DNA from: Thermosulfurimonas marina
Lineage (GTDB): Bacteria; Desulfobacterota; Thermodesulfobacteria; Thermodesulfobacteriales; Thermodesulfobacteriaceae
Direction of reading: 5' to 3'
Length of the DNA stretch: 64,000 bases
NCBI RefSeq assembly: GCF_012317585.1
Contig: NZ_CP042909.1
Coordinates: forward strand, 1,364,001 to 1,428,000
Notes under the pieces: model-generated
Told to the model about the DNA's origin: nothing
Database searches by the model: none
What the model saw: the letters and a program-made list of their open reading frames with translations, nothing else
Part shown: positions 16,485 through 26,205 of the stretch, piece by piece
Position numbering within the stretch: position 1 is the first letter of the stretch
How the letters are laid out: each line of letters begins with the position of its first letter
Program-made: the position numbers and the translations under genes

Positions 16485-19300
16485 GGGCCGGCCTTATTCC
16501 GCCCCAGGCGGGTTTTCTGCGCACCCTGGCCCGGCTTCTCCTGGCCCGCCACGGGGAGGATCTTTTCCGGGTCACGGTCCTTTTGCCCACCCGTCGGGCG
16601 GTGCAATTCCTGCGCTACTATCTCCATCAGGAATCCGGGGGCCGCATACTTTTTCCTCCCCGCCTGCTTACTCTTGCGGATCTGGTGGCGGAGCTGGCGG
16701 TAGCCCTTGAGCCCCGGCCCCTAGCTCCGGCCGCCGAGAGGGCCTGGCATCTTTTCCGTATTCTGCGGGGGCGTCCCGGTTTCGAGAAGGTGACCCCGGA
16801 CTTTGCCCGGTTTCTGCCCTGGGGGCTGCGCTTCGTGGAGGTGTTGGAGGAGTTCGAAAAGGAGGGGGTGGACTACCGGGGCCTCCTCTATCCCCCGGAG
16901 GACCTTCCCCCAGAGGGAAGACAGTTTCTCACCGAACTTTCCGAGATCGGGGGGCGCTACCGGGAGGCCCTTAAGGCCGCAGGGCTCGATTCCCCGGCCG
17001 GCCGCCTGCGGCGGGTGGCCGAAGGCCTTTCCCGGGTGTGGAATCCCTCCGGACCGGTCTATCTGGCGGGCTTTGCCGCCCTTTCCGGGAGTGAACGGCG
17101 GCTCTTTTCCGGACTCCTTGCCGCAGGGGCCGAGGCCCTCTTTGAGGCCGATCCCCTGGAGATCCCGGACTTCATGGCCGAGGCCTTTCGCGACCTCAAA
17201 CTCTCTCCCGAACTCCTAGCTCGGGTTCGCCGAAGACTTCCGGAAATGGAGATCCTTTCCGCGGCGGATGTCCACCAGGAATGCCAGGAGGCTGCGGCCC
17301 GTCTTCCCTCGCGGGTCCGAACCCCAGACGAAGTGCTGGTGCTTCTCCCGGTGGCCGCCCATCTCCTTCCCCTTCTCTATGCCCTGCCTGAGGGCCTCGC
17401 GGTGAACATCACTCTGGGATACCCGGTGCGCAAGTCTCTTCCGGCGACCTTCCTCCTTCTCCTCTTTGAGCTTCTGGAAAACCGTCTGGAGGACCGCTAC
17501 CCCACTTCTCTTTATCTGGCCCTCCTGAAACATCCTTACACCCGGGGAATTTTTCCGGACTCCGGGCTCCTTTTCGAGGTGGAGGCCGCCCTGCGACGTC
17601 GGGGAAGTCCCTACGTAGGGCTCGCCGAGGCCGAGGAGGTCGCCCGGGGGGCCGCGCCTTTACGGGATTTTCACCGAGAGGTGCTTCTGGCCTTCGAAGG
17701 GGTGGAGACTCCCCGGGCCTTTTCGGCTGCGGTCTGGCGGGTGCTGGAGAGAGTGCTGGCCCCTCAAAAGAAGGCCCTTTCTGAGGCTAAGGAGAATCCG
17801 GAAATCCTGGCCCGGCATTTTCTCTACACCCTGGAGGCCGAGATTCTTCCCGTATTTGAAGAGGCCTCTTTTTCTGAAGAACCCCTGGGGCTTTCGGCCC
17901 TCTTTCGGATGTTTCGGGAGCTCCTTTCCTCGGCCCGGGCCCCCTTTGAGGGGGAGCCTCTGGAAGGGATTCAGGTAATGGGGCTTCTCGAAAGTCGGCT
18001 TCTGTCCTTCAGAGAGGTCCTGGTCCTTGACGCCAACGAGGGGGCGCTTCCTTCTCCGGAGGAGATCCATCCCCTTCTTCCGGAGGGGGTGCGGCGGGCC
18101 CTGGGACTTCCCCCGCGGGCCCGGCAGGAGGCCCTGGAGCGCTATTATTTTCGCCGTCTGGTCCTGGCCAGCCGGAAATTGAACCTCTTTTACCTTTCGG
18201 TGGCCGATTCCTCCCCGCGGCTTCCTCCCAAGGTGCGCAGCCGCTACGTGGAGGCCCTTATCTGGGAAAGGGAACGGGCCGCAGGACGGGTATTTTCTCC
18301 GGAGGATTCTCCGGTGCGGAGCCTTCCGCTCCGGCTTTCGGCCCCGGAAAGGGTAGGGGCTCTACCCAAGGGGGAGGCCGAGACCCGAGAGATCGAAAGG
18401 CTTCTTTCCGGAGAAGTGAGCGCGACTTTCCTGGAGACCTATCTGGATTGTCCGGCCCGTTTCTATTTTCGCTATCTCCTCCGTCTTTCGCCCCCGGAGC
18501 GGATCCGGGATTACGATCCTGCGGCCCTGGGCACGGCCATCCATCAGGCCCTGGAGGACTACTTTCGTCCCTATCTGGGGCGGACCTATCATCCCTCGAA
18601 AGACAATGACTTTGAGAGATTGTGGGCGCTTTTTCTCCGGGCCCTGGAGGACGAGGGGCTGACCCTGCGCCTGGGTCCGGAACGGCGCTTCTTTTTGGAA
18701 AGAACGGCCCGGTTCCGGTTAAGACAATATCTAAGTAGGCTGGAGGAGCTTCCCCCTTTCAGGATTCTGGCCCTGGAGGAAAAGGTCTCCCGGAAACATC
18801 CGGTCTTGGGCCTTACCTTTCAGGGAAAGCTCGACCGGGTAGACGAATACGAGACGGGAGTGGTCATTCTGGACTACAAGACCGGAGGGAGCGTAAGGAG
18901 TCTTTCGGCAACCCGTCTCCGGGAATTGCTCACCGAGGAGGTCCCTTTTTCCCCGGATCTCGAAGGCCTTTCCCGGCTTAGGGAAAGGCTTCCGGATCTC
19001 CAGCTCCTTCTCTATCTTTTCCTCTGGGAGGAGGCTCAGGAAGCGGCTTATGTACATCTGGCCGAGGGCCGGAAAGAATTTCTCTTAAAGCCTCTTTTCG
19101 GGGGTCCACCTTTTGGGAACACGGAAAGGGCCCTTGGCCCGGAGGAAGCCCGCCGCCTGCGGGAGGAGGTTTTCCCCCGGCTCCTTTCGCAATTGGTGGA
19201 ACACCTCCAGAAGGCCCCGGCCTTTTTCATCCCGGAAACCCCACCGGGCTGCCGCTGGTGTGACTACCTTTACGCCTGTCCGGGCTACCGAAAGGTCTAA
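16481..19300 (+). CDS. addB: AddB-like helicase/nuclease subunit with C-terminal Fe-S nuclease domain
   Basis: 939 residues from TTG, with GAGGTGGAGGAGG just upstream. The N-terminal region (VLLPTRRAVQFLR) matches the inactivated helicase part of AddB-like proteins. The C-terminal nuclease has TYLDCPARFYFRY (about 650), LDRVDEYETGVVILDYKTGG (about 786-805) and GCRWCDYLYACPGY at the end. The first cysteine plus the last three are the four ligands of the [4Fe-4S] staple known in AddB. It is the last gene of the recombination operon, meeting a convergent small gene at its end. Confidence 0.88.
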   Translation: MRAGLIPPQAGFLRTLARLLLARHGEDLFRVTVLLPTRRAVQFLRYYLHQESGGRILFPPRLLTLADLVAELAVALEPRPLAPAAERAWHLFRILRGRPGFEKVTPDFARFLPWGLRFVEVLEEFEKEGVDYRGLLYPPEDLPPEGRQFLTELSEIGGRYREALKAAGLDSPAGRLRRVAEGLSRVWNPSGPVYLAGFAALSGSERRLFSGLLAAGAEALFEADPLEIPDFMAEAFRDLKLSPELLARVRRRLPEMEILSAADVHQECQEAAARLPSRVRTPDEVLVLLPVAAHLLPLLYALPEGLAVNITLGYPVRKSLPATFLLLLFELLENRLEDRYPTSLYLALLKHPYTRGIFPDSGLLFEVEAALRRRGSPYVGLAEAEEVARGAAPLRDFHREVLLAFEGVETPRAFSAAVWRVLERVLAPQKKALSEAKENPEILARHFLYTLEAEILPVFEEASFSEEPLGLSALFRMFRELLSSARAPFEGEPLEGIQVMGLLESRLLSFREVLVLDANEGALPSPEEIHPLLPEGVRRALGLPPRARQEALERYYFRRLVLASRKLNLFYLSVADSSPRLPPKVRSRYVEALIWERERAAGRVFSPEDSPVRSLPLRLSAPERVGALPKGEAETREIERLLSGEVSATFLETYLDCPARFYFRYLLRLSPPERIRDYDPAALGTAIHQALEDYFRPYLGRTYHPSKDNDFERLWALFLRALEDEGLTLRLGPERRFFLERTARFRLRQYLSRLEELPPFRILALEEKVSRKHPVLGLTFQGKLDRVDEYETGVVILDYKTGGSVRSLSATRLRELLTEEVPFSPDLEGLSRLRERLPDLQLLLYLFLWEEAQEAAYVHLAEGRKEFLLKPLFGGPPFGNTERALGPEEARRLREEVFPRLLSQLVEHLQKAPAFFIPETPPGCRWCDYLYACPGYRKV

Positions 19301-19656
19301 ACGTAAAAACCTTTGCGGAGCTTTTCGGCCTCTACTCCGAAAAAGAGGGCCGCCTCCGAGAAGGCCTCCCTCACCGGTCCCTCGGGAAGTTCGGAAAGAA
19401 GGGCCTCAAGCTCCCGGGCCCGGTCCTCAAGAAGTCCGGCCAGGGTTTCGGCCTGGGTGCGGGAGAGGGGGTCTTCGGCAAAACGCTCAAGGAGCGGAAA
19501 CACTTCATCTACCAGCGCGAAAGCCCGTTCCAGCTCCGGCGCCTTTCCCGGGGAGAGGATCTCCCGCAGGTGGGCCTCAAAGGACTTTTCGACTTTGCTC
19601 TGGGAACGGCCGGGGGTAAAATCAATAGGTGTCCTGGGATCCCAGAAGATCTTCAT
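19297..19656 (-). CDS. Small conserved protein of unknown function
   Basis: 119 residues from the ATG at 19656, which has GGAGG 5 nt upstream; an open frame extending to 20199 is antisense to the BON gene and not credible. The product starts MKIFWDPRTPIDF, then is charged and helical with no signal peptide, cysteines or membrane segment. I do not recognise a family. It overlaps the addB stop by 4 bp on the opposite strand and is divergent from the BON lipoprotein with only 51 bp between starts. Confidence 0.55.
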   Translation of the reverse strand: MKIFWDPRTPIDFTPGRSQSKVEKSFEAHLREILSPGKAPELERAFALVDEVFPLLERFAEDPLSRTQAETLAGLLEDRARELEALLSELPEGPVREAFSEAALFFGVEAEKLRKGFYV

Positions 19657-19707
19657 GAGGACCTCCTTTTTCATCCTAAATAATTTTTCGGCAGGAGGCA
19701 AGAAAAG

Positions 19708-20277
19708 ATGAAACGACTCTGGATACTCCTTCTTCTGGCCCCCATGCTGACCGGGTGCGGGGCGGCGGTCATCGCCGGAGGGGCCACCGTAGGCTACAAG
19801 GTGGCCACCGATCCCCGCTCGGTGGGCACCCAGGTGGACGATGCCACCCTTACCACCAAGGTCAAGCTGGCCCTGATCAAGGACCCGGTAACCAAGGCCC
19901 GCAAGATCGATGTGGACACGGTAAATGGGGTGGTGACCCTTACCGGAGCGGTGGAGACCGAGGCCGAGCGCCGGCGGGCCGAGGAGGTGGCCCGCTCGGT
20001 GCCCGGAGTGCGGGGAGTAGTCAACAACCTGCGGGTGGAAAAACGCAGTTTCGGTCGGAGCCTGGACGACAAACTGCTTACCGCCCGCATCAAGACCAAG
20101 CTCATCGCCGAGCCCGGTATTCGGTCCCTTTCCATCGATGTAGACACGGTAAACGGGGTGGTGACCCTTACGGGCCTGGTCAAAAACGAGGAGCAGCACC
20201 GGAGGGTGCTGGAGATTGTGCGCACCACCAAAGGGGTGCGCCGGGTGATCGACAACCTCAAGGTCCAGGGGAACTGA
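19708..20277 (+). CDS. Lipoprotein with two BON domains (OsmY/YraP-like)
   Basis: 189 residues. A type II signal peptide (lysine/arginine, hydrophobic run, lipobox LTGC) predicts lipid attachment at about Cys17. Two BON repeats follow; each has the pattern Kx[29 protein letters not shown] and a VxxNLxV end. BON proteins bind phospholipid and help outer-membrane integrity. AGGAGG precedes the ATG. The stop overlaps the mnmG start by one base (TGATG), so the two are co-translated although functionally unrelated. Confidence 0.92.
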   Translation: MKRLWILLLLAPMLTGCGAAVIAGGATVGYKVATDPRSVGTQVDDATLTTKVKLALIKDPVTKARKIDVDTVNGVVTLTGAVETEAERRRAEEVARSVPGVRGVVNNLRVEKRSFGRSLDDKLLTARIKTKLIAEPGIRSLSIDVDTVNGVVTLTGLVKNEEQHRRVLEIVRTTKGVRRVIDNLKVQGN

Positions 20278-22196
20278 TGTCCCTCTATCCGGAAACTTTC
20301 GAGGTCATCGTGATCGGGGCCGGGCATGCGGGGATCGAGGCCGCGCTGGTGGCCTCTCGTCTGGGCTGTAAGGTCCTGGTCCTTACGATGAACCTCGAGC
20401 GCATCGGGGCCATGAGCTGTAACCCGGCCATCGGGGGGCTGGCCAAGGGGCATCTGGTCAAGGAAATCGACGCCCTAGGCGGGGAGATGGCCCGGGCCAT
20501 TGACGAGTGCGGGATTCAGTTCCGGCGGCTCAACACTCGCAAGGGGCCGGCGGTGCGGGCCACCCGGGCCCAGGCCGACCGCATGCGTTACCAGGCCCGC
20601 ATGTACCGGGTCCTTACCCGGGCCCCGGGGGTCACGGTCAAGCAGGCCATGGTCTCCCGGCTCCTGGTGAAAGACCGCCGGATCTACGGGGTGGAGACCC
20701 GGGTGGGTGAGATCTATCAGGGGAAGGCCGTGGTGGTCACCACCGGGACCTTCCTGCGCGGTCTTATCCATATCGGACTCGAACACTTTCCGGCCGGGCG
20801 CATGGGAGATCCTCCCTCCAATCGTCTCTCCCAGTGCCTTAAGGAACTGGGCTTTGAGATGGGGCGTCTCAAGACCGGGACCTGTCCCCGTCTTGACGGC
20901 CGGACCATCGATTATTCCCGCCTGGAGGTCCAGTGGGGGGATGATCCCCCACCGCTTTTCTCCTTCCGCAACCGGGGCCGCCGTCCGCCTCTTCCCCAGG
21001 TCCCCTGTTTCATCACTTATACCACTCCGGAGACCCACGAGATCATCCGGGGGGCCGTGAATCGCTCTCCCCTCTTTACGGGGATCATCGAAGGAGTAGG
21101 GGCCCGGTACTGTCCCTCAATTGAGGACAAGGTTTTTCGCTTTCCGGACCGCGAGCGGCACCAGATCTTTCTGGAACCCGAGGGACTGGACACGGTAGAG
21201 GTCTATCCCAACGGGATCAGCACCAGCCTTCCGGTGGATGTCCAGTGGCGCCTGGTGCGGAGCATTCCGGGGCTGGAGCGGGCGGAGATTCTTCGGCCGG
21301 GCTACGCCATCGAATACGATTACGTGAATCCCGTCCAGCTCAAGCACACCCTGGAGACCAAGCTCATCTCCGGGCTCTTTCTGGCCGGGCAGATCAACGG
21401 GACCTCCGGCTACGAGGAGGCCGCAGCCCAGGGGATCATCGCCGGGATCAATGCCGCCCTCTACGCCCGGGAGGAGGAACCTTTCATCCTGGATCGCTCC
21501 CAGGCCTATATCGGGGTCCTCATCGACGATCTGGTGACCAAGGGCACGAAGGAGCCTTACCGAATGTTCACCTCCCGGGCGGAGTATCGCCTGCTCCTGC
21601 GGGAGGACAACGCCGACCTGAGGCTCATGCCGCTTGCCCGCCGGCTGGGCCTCATCTCCGACGAGGACTGGGCCCGTTTCGAAGAAAAGAAGGCCCAGCT
21701 TGAACGGGGCTTAGAGATTCTGCGCCATCTCAAGGTGCCCCCGGAGAGGGTGAACGGCCTCCTTGAGGCCCTAGGGGTCTCCCCCCTTAAAGAGACCGTC
21801 CGCCTCTATGATCTCCTCCGGCGTCCGGATGTGCCCTTGGAGAAGATCCTCCCGGTCTTTCCGGAACTCCGAGAGCTTCCCCCGGAAGTCCTTGAGGAGC
21901 TGGAAATCGAAGTCAAGTACGCGGGCTATATCGAAAGACAGCGTCGGGAGGTGGAGCGCTTCCGCCGCTGGGAAAACATGCCCCTTCCCGAGGATCTGGA
22001 CTACTGGAAGGTCCCCGGGCTTTCCAACGAGGTGCGGGAGAAGCTTTCGCAGGTGCGCCCGCGGTCTTTCGGCCAGGCCCTGAGGATCTCCGGGGTGACC
22101 CCGGCGGCTATCGCCGCCCTTCAGGTCTACCTCCGCAAACACGGCCACCGGGACCTTTCGGGAGGCGAGGAAGGGGTCCCTTCTGAGAGCGGTTAA
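20277..22196 (+). CDS. mnmG: tRNA uridine-5-carboxymethylaminomethyl modification enzyme MnmG (GidA)
   Basis: 639 residues from the ATG at 20277; the frame stays open far upstream through the BON gene but homology begins here. FAD-binding motif [12 protein letters not shown] lies near the N-terminus. [33 protein letters not shown] and [13 protein letters not shown] are family signatures. The C-terminal helical domain binds MnmE. With MnmE it installs the cmnm5 group at U34 of several tRNAs. That wobble uridine is also thiolated by MnmA, encoded at 62186-63217. Confidence 0.97.
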   Translation: MSLYPETFEVIVIGAGHAGIEAALVASRLGCKVLVLTMNLERIGAMSCNPAIGGLAKGHLVKEIDALGGEMARAIDECGIQFRRLNTRKGPAVRATRAQADRMRYQARMYRVLTRAPGVTVKQAMVSRLLVKDRRIYGVETRVGEIYQGKAVVVTTGTFLRGLIHIGLEHFPAGRMGDPPSNRLSQCLKELGFEMGRLKTGTCPRLDGRTIDYSRLEVQWGDDPPPLFSFRNRGRRPPLPQVPCFITYTTPETHEIIRGAVNRSPLFTGIIEGVGARYCPSIEDKVFRFPDRERHQIFLEPEGLDTVEVYPNGISTSLPVDVQWRLVRSIPGLERAEILRPGYAIEYDYVNPVQLKHTLETKLISGLFLAGQINGTSGYEEAAAQGIIAGINAALYAREEEPFILDRSQAYIGVLIDDLVTKGTKEPYRMFTSRAEYRLLLREDNADLRLMPLARRLGLISDEDWARFEEKKAQLERGLEILRHLKVPPERVNGLLEALGVSPLKETVRLYDLLRRPDVPLEKILPVFPELRELPPEVLEELEIEVKYAGYIERQRREVERFRRWENMPLPEDLDYWKVPGLSNEVREKLSQVRPRSFGQALRISGVTPAAIAALQVYLRKHGHRDLSGGEEGVPSESG

Positions 22197-22203
22197 CCTC
22201 GGG

Positions 22204-22209
22204 TATAAT
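22204..22209 (+). promoter_or_regulatory. -10 element directly upstream of rpoH
   Basis: A perfect TATAAT lies 8 nt before the rpoH ATG. At 17 bp upstream there is only a weak TTCTGA. No Shine-Dalgarno lies between them, so a leaderless mRNA starting at or near the ATG is plausible. Transcription from the upstream BON-mnmG unit could also read in. Confidence 0.4.
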
Positions 22210-22217
22210 AACTTTCC

Positions 22218-23210
22218 ATGTCCAAGAAAAAAAAGAAAAAAGAAGAAGTTTCTACCGGGGCTCCTTCCCTGGAGGAGACCGGAGCGGAGCCCTCCGCCGA
22301 GGAGACCCTTCCGGTTGTTTCCTCCGAAGATAGGCTCCCTTCGGCGGTAGATCCGCTTCAGCGCTATTTGGCGGAGATCAGTAAATTCCCCCTCCTTTCC
22401 CGGGAAGAGGAGGAACGGATTGCCAAGGAGTATTACGAGACCCGGGACCCCCGTCTGGCCTACAAGTTGGTCACCTCCAATCTGCGTCTGGTGGTCAAGA
22501 TCGCCCTGGAATTCCAGCAGTTTTGGACCCGCAATTTTCTGGACCTCATTCAGGAGGGCAATCTGGGGCTCCTTCAGGCGGTGCGCAAGTTCGATCCCTA
22601 CCGGGGGGTGAAGTTTTCCTATTACGCCTCCTTCTGGATCCGGGCCTACATCCTCAAATACATCATGGACAACTGGCGGCTGGTCAAGATCGGGACCACC
22701 CAGGCCCAGCGCAAGCTCTTTTATAACCTGCGCAAAGAGAAGGAGCGGCTGGAGGCCCTGGGTTTCAAGCCCACCCCGAAGATGCTTGCCGAAAGGCTCC
22801 AGGTACGGGAAAAGGACGTCATTGAGATGGAGCAGAGGCTTTCCGCCTCGGATGTAAGTCTGGAGGCCCCGCTCAAAGAGGATTCGGAGGACGCCTTCAA
22901 GGATTTCCTGCGGGCCCCCGGACCTTCGGTGGAAGACCAGATCGCCCGGGAGGAGGTCCTCTCGCGCTTTTCGCAGCTCCTTCACGAATTCGGAAAGACC
23001 CTCCAGGACAAGGAACGGGTTATTTTTTACGAGAGATTGCTGGCGGAAAATCCCCTCACCCTTCAGGAGATCGGCAAACGTTTCGGTATCTCCCGGGAGA
23101 GGGTGCGCCAGATCGAGGAAAGACTTCTGCGCAAGCTGCGCAAGTATCTTGAGGAGAGGTTACCGGATGCGCACAACTATCCCTTGGCTCTGGAAGGGGC
23201 TACTGCTTAG
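22218..23210 (+). CDS. rpoH: RNA polymerase sigma factor RpoH-like (sigma-32 type)
   Basis: 330 residues. A lysine-rich N-terminal tail of about 45 residues precedes a sigma-70 core. Region 1.2/2 is present (LQRYLAEISKFPLLSREEE, LRLVVKIALEFQ, FLDLIQEGNLGLLQAVRKFD, FSYYASFWIRAYI). The RpoH-box-like QRKLFYNLRKEKERL favours RpoH over RpoD or RpoS. Region 4 has an HTH (LTLQEIGKRFGISRERVRQIEERLLRKLR). It would direct heat-shock transcription. The lysine-rich leader is unusual. The next gene begins inside its 3' end. Confidence 0.9.
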   Translation: MSKKKKKKEEVSTGAPSLEETGAEPSAEETLPVVSSEDRLPSAVDPLQRYLAEISKFPLLSREEEERIAKEYYETRDPRLAYKLVTSNLRLVVKIALEFQQFWTRNFLDLIQEGNLGLLQAVRKFDPYRGVKFSYYASFWIRAYILKYIMDNWRLVKIGTTQAQRKLFYNLRKEKERLEALGFKPTPKMLAERLQVREKDVIEMEQRLSASDVSLEAPLKEDSEDAFKDFLRAPGPSVEDQIAREEVLSRFSQLLHEFGKTLQDKERVIFYERLLAENPLTLQEIGKRFGISRERVRQIEERLLRKLRKYLEERLPDAHNYPLALEGATA

Positions 23211-24762
23211 CCTTCTCCTCTGGCTCCAGCTTTTTGGGGTCTCTTGGGCCGGGAGGCGGGCCGAAGCCTATTATCATTTTCTTAGGGCAGCCCGGGCCTA
23301 CCAGGAGGGTCGACTTTCCGAAGCGCGAAGAGAACTCTATAAGGTTCTCCGCCAGGACCCCGAGGCCCTCTATCCCCGGAAGCTTTTGGCGGAAATTTAT
23401 GGACGCCTGGGGGAGTACGAGAAGGCGGAGACCGTGATCCGGAAAGCCCTAAAAAGGGCCCCAGAAGATGAGGAACTTCAGCTTCTCCTGGCCCGGGTCT
23501 ATCTTTCTCAGAAGAGATTCCTGAGGGCCATCGCCACCCTGGAGAAGGTGGTGGAAAAGGATCCCCGAAACCAAGAGGCCCTCGGGCTCCTTCTCAATGC
23601 CTACCTTTCCACCAAGGACCTGGAAGGGGCCGTAAGTTCCTTAAATCGTATCCTGGAATATCACCCGGATTCCGTGTCCCTTTGGCTCTTTAAGGCCCGG
23701 CTCCTGGTCCGGGCCGGAAAGACCGAGGAGGCTCGAAAGGCCTATCTTAAGGCGGTGGAGGTCTCTCAGGGCGACCTCCGGGTGCTGATGGAGGCCGGAG
23801 AATTTCTGCGCAAAAGCGGAGCCCTGGAGGAGGCGGAAAGGCTTTATCAGGAGGCCCTGAAAAGGGATCCGGAAAATCTCCATCTCAAACAGGCCCTGCT
23901 CCAGCTTTATGTGGAGGCGGGGCGCTGGGCGGAGGCCGAGGCCTTTCTCCAGAAAGAACTCCAAAAAGACCCCAAAAACCAGCGTCTTCTCTTTCTTCTG
24001 GGTATAGTTCTCGAGAAGACCGGGCGGCGGGCCGAGGCCCTGGCCACTTATCAGAAAATCCCTCCGGAAAGTGACCTCTATTTCCAGGCCGTAGAGCGCA
24101 TCTTTTCCCTAAGAAAGGAGCTTTCCGGTCCGGAGGAGGCCCTGGCCTATCTTCGGGGGCTTCTGGCCCGCGGCCCGAAGGATCCCCAGCTCTATTTTCT
24201 GGCGGCCAACGCTGCCGAAGAGACGGACCGTTGCGAGGAGGGGCTTTCCTTTGCCGACCAGGGGCTGGCCCGCTTTCCCGAGAATCAGGATCTTGTCCTC
24301 ACTAAGGGCCTTCTTCTTTCTTGTCTGGGACGTCTGCGCGAGGCCCTCGCTTTGGTAAAGCCTCTTCTTAAGAAAAATCCGGACGATCCCGTGATCTTAA
24401 ATTTCGTGGGCTACACCTATGCGGAGTTGGGAGAAAACCTGAAGGAGGCCGAAAGGTTGATCCGTAAGGCCCTAGAGAAGCAACCCGAAGCGGGCTACAT
24501 CATCGACTCCCTGGCCTGGGTCCTTTACCGGCAGGGACGCCTCAAGGAGGCCGCCCGGGAGATCGAAAGGGCGGTGAAACTCTCCCCGGAGGACGCCATC
24601 GTTCTGGAACATCACGGGGACATCTTTCGGGCCTTGGGACAGGCGGAGAAGGCCTGTGAGAGCTATCGTCGGGCCCTGGAATTCGTGAAGCATCGTCGGG
24701 ATCGGGAGCGGATCGAAAAGAAGGTCAAGGCGTGTCCCGTACCAAAGGCGCCTTCCTCTTAG
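23167..24762 (+). CDS. Exported tetratricopeptide-repeat protein
   Basis: 531 residues from the ATG at 23167, with GAGGAG about 10 nt upstream inside rpoH; a TTG at 23149 would sit on that ribosome site. An N-terminal signal peptide (WLWKGLLLSLLLWLQLFGVSWA) is followed by about 12-14 TPR units of 34 residues filling the protein, with repeated A-Y--Gr--EA spacing. It probably works in the periplasm as a scaffold for envelope or secretion assembly; the partner is unknown. It overlaps rpoH by 44 bp and the lipoprotein gene by 31 bp. Confidence 0.85.
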   Translation: MRTTIPWLWKGLLLSLLLWLQLFGVSWAGRRAEAYYHFLRAARAYQEGRLSEARRELYKVLRQDPEALYPRKLLAEIYGRLGEYEKAETVIRKALKRAPEDEELQLLLARVYLSQKRFLRAIATLEKVVEKDPRNQEALGLLLNAYLSTKDLEGAVSSLNRILEYHPDSVSLWLFKARLLVRAGKTEEARKAYLKAVEVSQGDLRVLMEAGEFLRKSGALEEAERLYQEALKRDPENLHLKQALLQLYVEAGRWAEAEAFLQKELQKDPKNQRLLFLLGIVLEKTGRRAEALATYQKIPPESDLYFQAVERIFSLRKELSGPEEALAYLRGLLARGPKDPQLYFLAANAAEETDRCEEGLSFADQGLARFPENQDLVLTKGLLLSCLGRLREALALVKPLLKKNPDDPVILNFVGYTYAELGENLKEAERLIRKALEKQPEAGYIIDSLAWVLYRQGRLKEAAREIERAVKLSPEDAIVLEHHGDIFRALGQAEKACESYRRALEFVKHRRDRERIEKKVKACPVPKAPSS

Positions 24763-25352
24763 TCTTCCTGATCCTCTTTTCCTGTGCCCGGCCCCGCATC
24801 GGGCTTCCTCCCCCTCCGGAAGCGGAGTCTTTTGCGGCCCTGGTGCGTTTCCGGCTTGTGGCCCCTAAAAGGCGCCTTTCCGGAAAGGCCGTGGTCCTGA
24901 TTCACCCCGGAGAACTCTATGTCGAGGCCTTCTCTCCCTTCGGAGGGGCCCTCTTCCGGTTCTGGTTTGAGAAAGGGCGGGTGGTCTGGGAGGAGAGCCC
25001 CGGCGGCCCGGTCCAGGCCGTGGAGCTCCAGCCTTTTCCACCGGCGCTCGTCGAGGTCTTACCCTATTTGGTCCTGGGGAGGTGGCCTCCGGAGAGGTCT
25101 TCGCGCCTAGGAGAGGGCTATCATCTTAAGCCTGACGGCCAGGGCTGGCGGTTGACCTATTTTCAGAGGACCCTCCTCAGGGTGCAGGTCCGAAAGCCCC
25201 GAGGGATCTTCTTGGAAATCTCCCCCTTACGTATGAAGGTGAGCTTACATTTTCAAGAGATTACCCCCCGGCCCCCGAAGATCCCCCCTCCTCCAGAGGT
25301 GGTCCCTCAGCCCGTAGACCTGCGTTCCTTCTTCTTACCGGAAGGAGATTGA
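24732..25352 (+). CDS. LolB/DUF4292-like outer-membrane lipoprotein
   Basis: 206 residues from GTG. A short signal peptide ends in a lipobox (LILFSCAR), giving a lipid-modified cysteine near residue 18. The rest is beta-rich, with FRLVAPKRRLSGKAVVLI and LYVEAFSPFGGALFRFWFEKG, patterns typical of LolB/DUF4292 proteins that bind lipoprotein acyl chains. It ends in a proline-rich tail (PRPPKIPPPPEVV). It starts within the end of the TPR gene, so coupling is likely. The last 92 bp overlap the convergent membrane-protein gene and cover this tail. Confidence 0.7.
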   Translation: MSRTKGAFLLVFLILFSCARPRIGLPPPPEAESFAALVRFRLVAPKRRLSGKAVVLIHPGELYVEAFSPFGGALFRFWFEKGRVVWEESPGGPVQAVELQPFPPALVEVLPYLVLGRWPPERSSRLGEGYHLKPDGQGWRLTYFQRTLLRVQVRKPRGIFLEISPLRMKVSLHFQEITPRPPKIPPPPEVVPQPVDLRSFFLPEGD

Positions 25353-26205
25353 AGGCCAGACATCCTGGCCCCAGAAGAAGGAGAACCAGGATTTGCAGGG
25401 CATGATAGAGAAGGGACACGCTCAAGGCCTGCGGCGGGCTGAGGCCGTAAAAGACCAGGGTCGCGGTTATAGCTGCCTGGGTTATTCCTAGATTGGCCGG
25501 AGGAGTGGGGAGGATCAAGAGGAGATTGAGGACCACAAGGGCCGCCAGGGCGGCCTCTGGAGAGAGGGAAAGCCCCAGGGCCCGGGAGGCCAGGAGAATC
25601 ATACCCACCTGAAGGATCCAGGAAAAGAGGGAAAGGAGATAGGCCTTCCAGAAGATCCGGAAAATAGAAAGGCCTTTTAGGCCGGAGAGAAATCTCGTGG
25701 AAAGGTGTTTTTCAAGGCAAGGAAAGAGGAGAATCAGGCCAAAGAGGAGGAGATTAAGCCCCAGAAGGAGCCCCTTTTCTTTCCGTAACAGGGGGGAGAG
25801 AAGGGCGGCTGGAAGGCTCAGGCTGAGGAGCCCCAGGGCATCTAGGAACTTTTCCGCCGCTACGGTCCCCACTCCCGAAATTTTGGAAAGCCCCCTACGG
25901 GCCAACCAGAGCCCCCGACCTAGATCTCCGGCCCGGAGCGGAAGGAGGATATTTCCCAGAAAGCCCGCCACCGTGAGCTGGAAGGTCTCCCAGGGCTTGA
26001 GGAGGTGGAGAGGGGAGACCAGGGCTCGCCATCTTTCGGACTTCGCCACAAGGACCAGAAGATCCAAGAGAACCAGGCCTAGCAAGGGCCAGGGGTGGGT
26101 CTTCCGAAGGGTATTCCAGACTTCCCCGGGAGGGATCCGCCAGAAAAGTCCCCCCAGAAGGGCCAGCCCCAGGAAAGAAGCCAGGATCAGGCGAGCGCGG
26201 CGCAT
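25261..26205 (-). CDS. Lysylphosphatidylglycerol synthase TM-region/flippase-like membrane protein
   Basis: 314 residues with 7-8 membrane helices. The family motif region is visible as LLPLRAGDLGRGLWLARRGL, and later PTPPANLGITQAAI matches the conserved TPGNxGxxEAA-like segment of UPF0104/LPG_synthase_TM proteins. Members without the aminoacyl-transferase half are thought to move or modify lipids in the inner membrane. It follows the polysaccharide deacetylase gene with a 19-bp overlap and is last in the minus-strand envelope operon. Confidence 0.83.
   Translation of the reverse strand: MRRARLILASFLGLALLGGLFWRIPPGEVWNTLRKTHPWPLLGLVLLDLLVLVAKSERWRALVSPLHLLKPWETFQLTVAGFLGNILLPLRAGDLGRGLWLARRGLSKISGVGTVAAEKFLDALGLLSLSLPAALLSPLLRKEKGLLLGLNLLLFGLILLFPCLEKHLSTRFLSGLKGLSIFRIFWKAYLLSLFSWILQVGMILLASRALGLSLSPEAALAALVVLNLLLILPTPPANLGITQAAITATLVFYGLSPPQALSVSLLYHALQILVLLLLGPGCLAFNLLPVRRRNAGLRAEGPPLEEGGSSGAGG

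Noticed and set aside
19755-20276. Upstream extension of the mnmG reading frame
   Set aside because: The FAD motif begins right after the ATG at 20277, and the upstream part is an out-of-frame reading of the BON lipoprotein gene.
21771-22985. Minus-strand frame of 404 codons opposite mnmG and rpoH
   Set aside because: Its translation has no recognisable motif and spans two well-supported genes.
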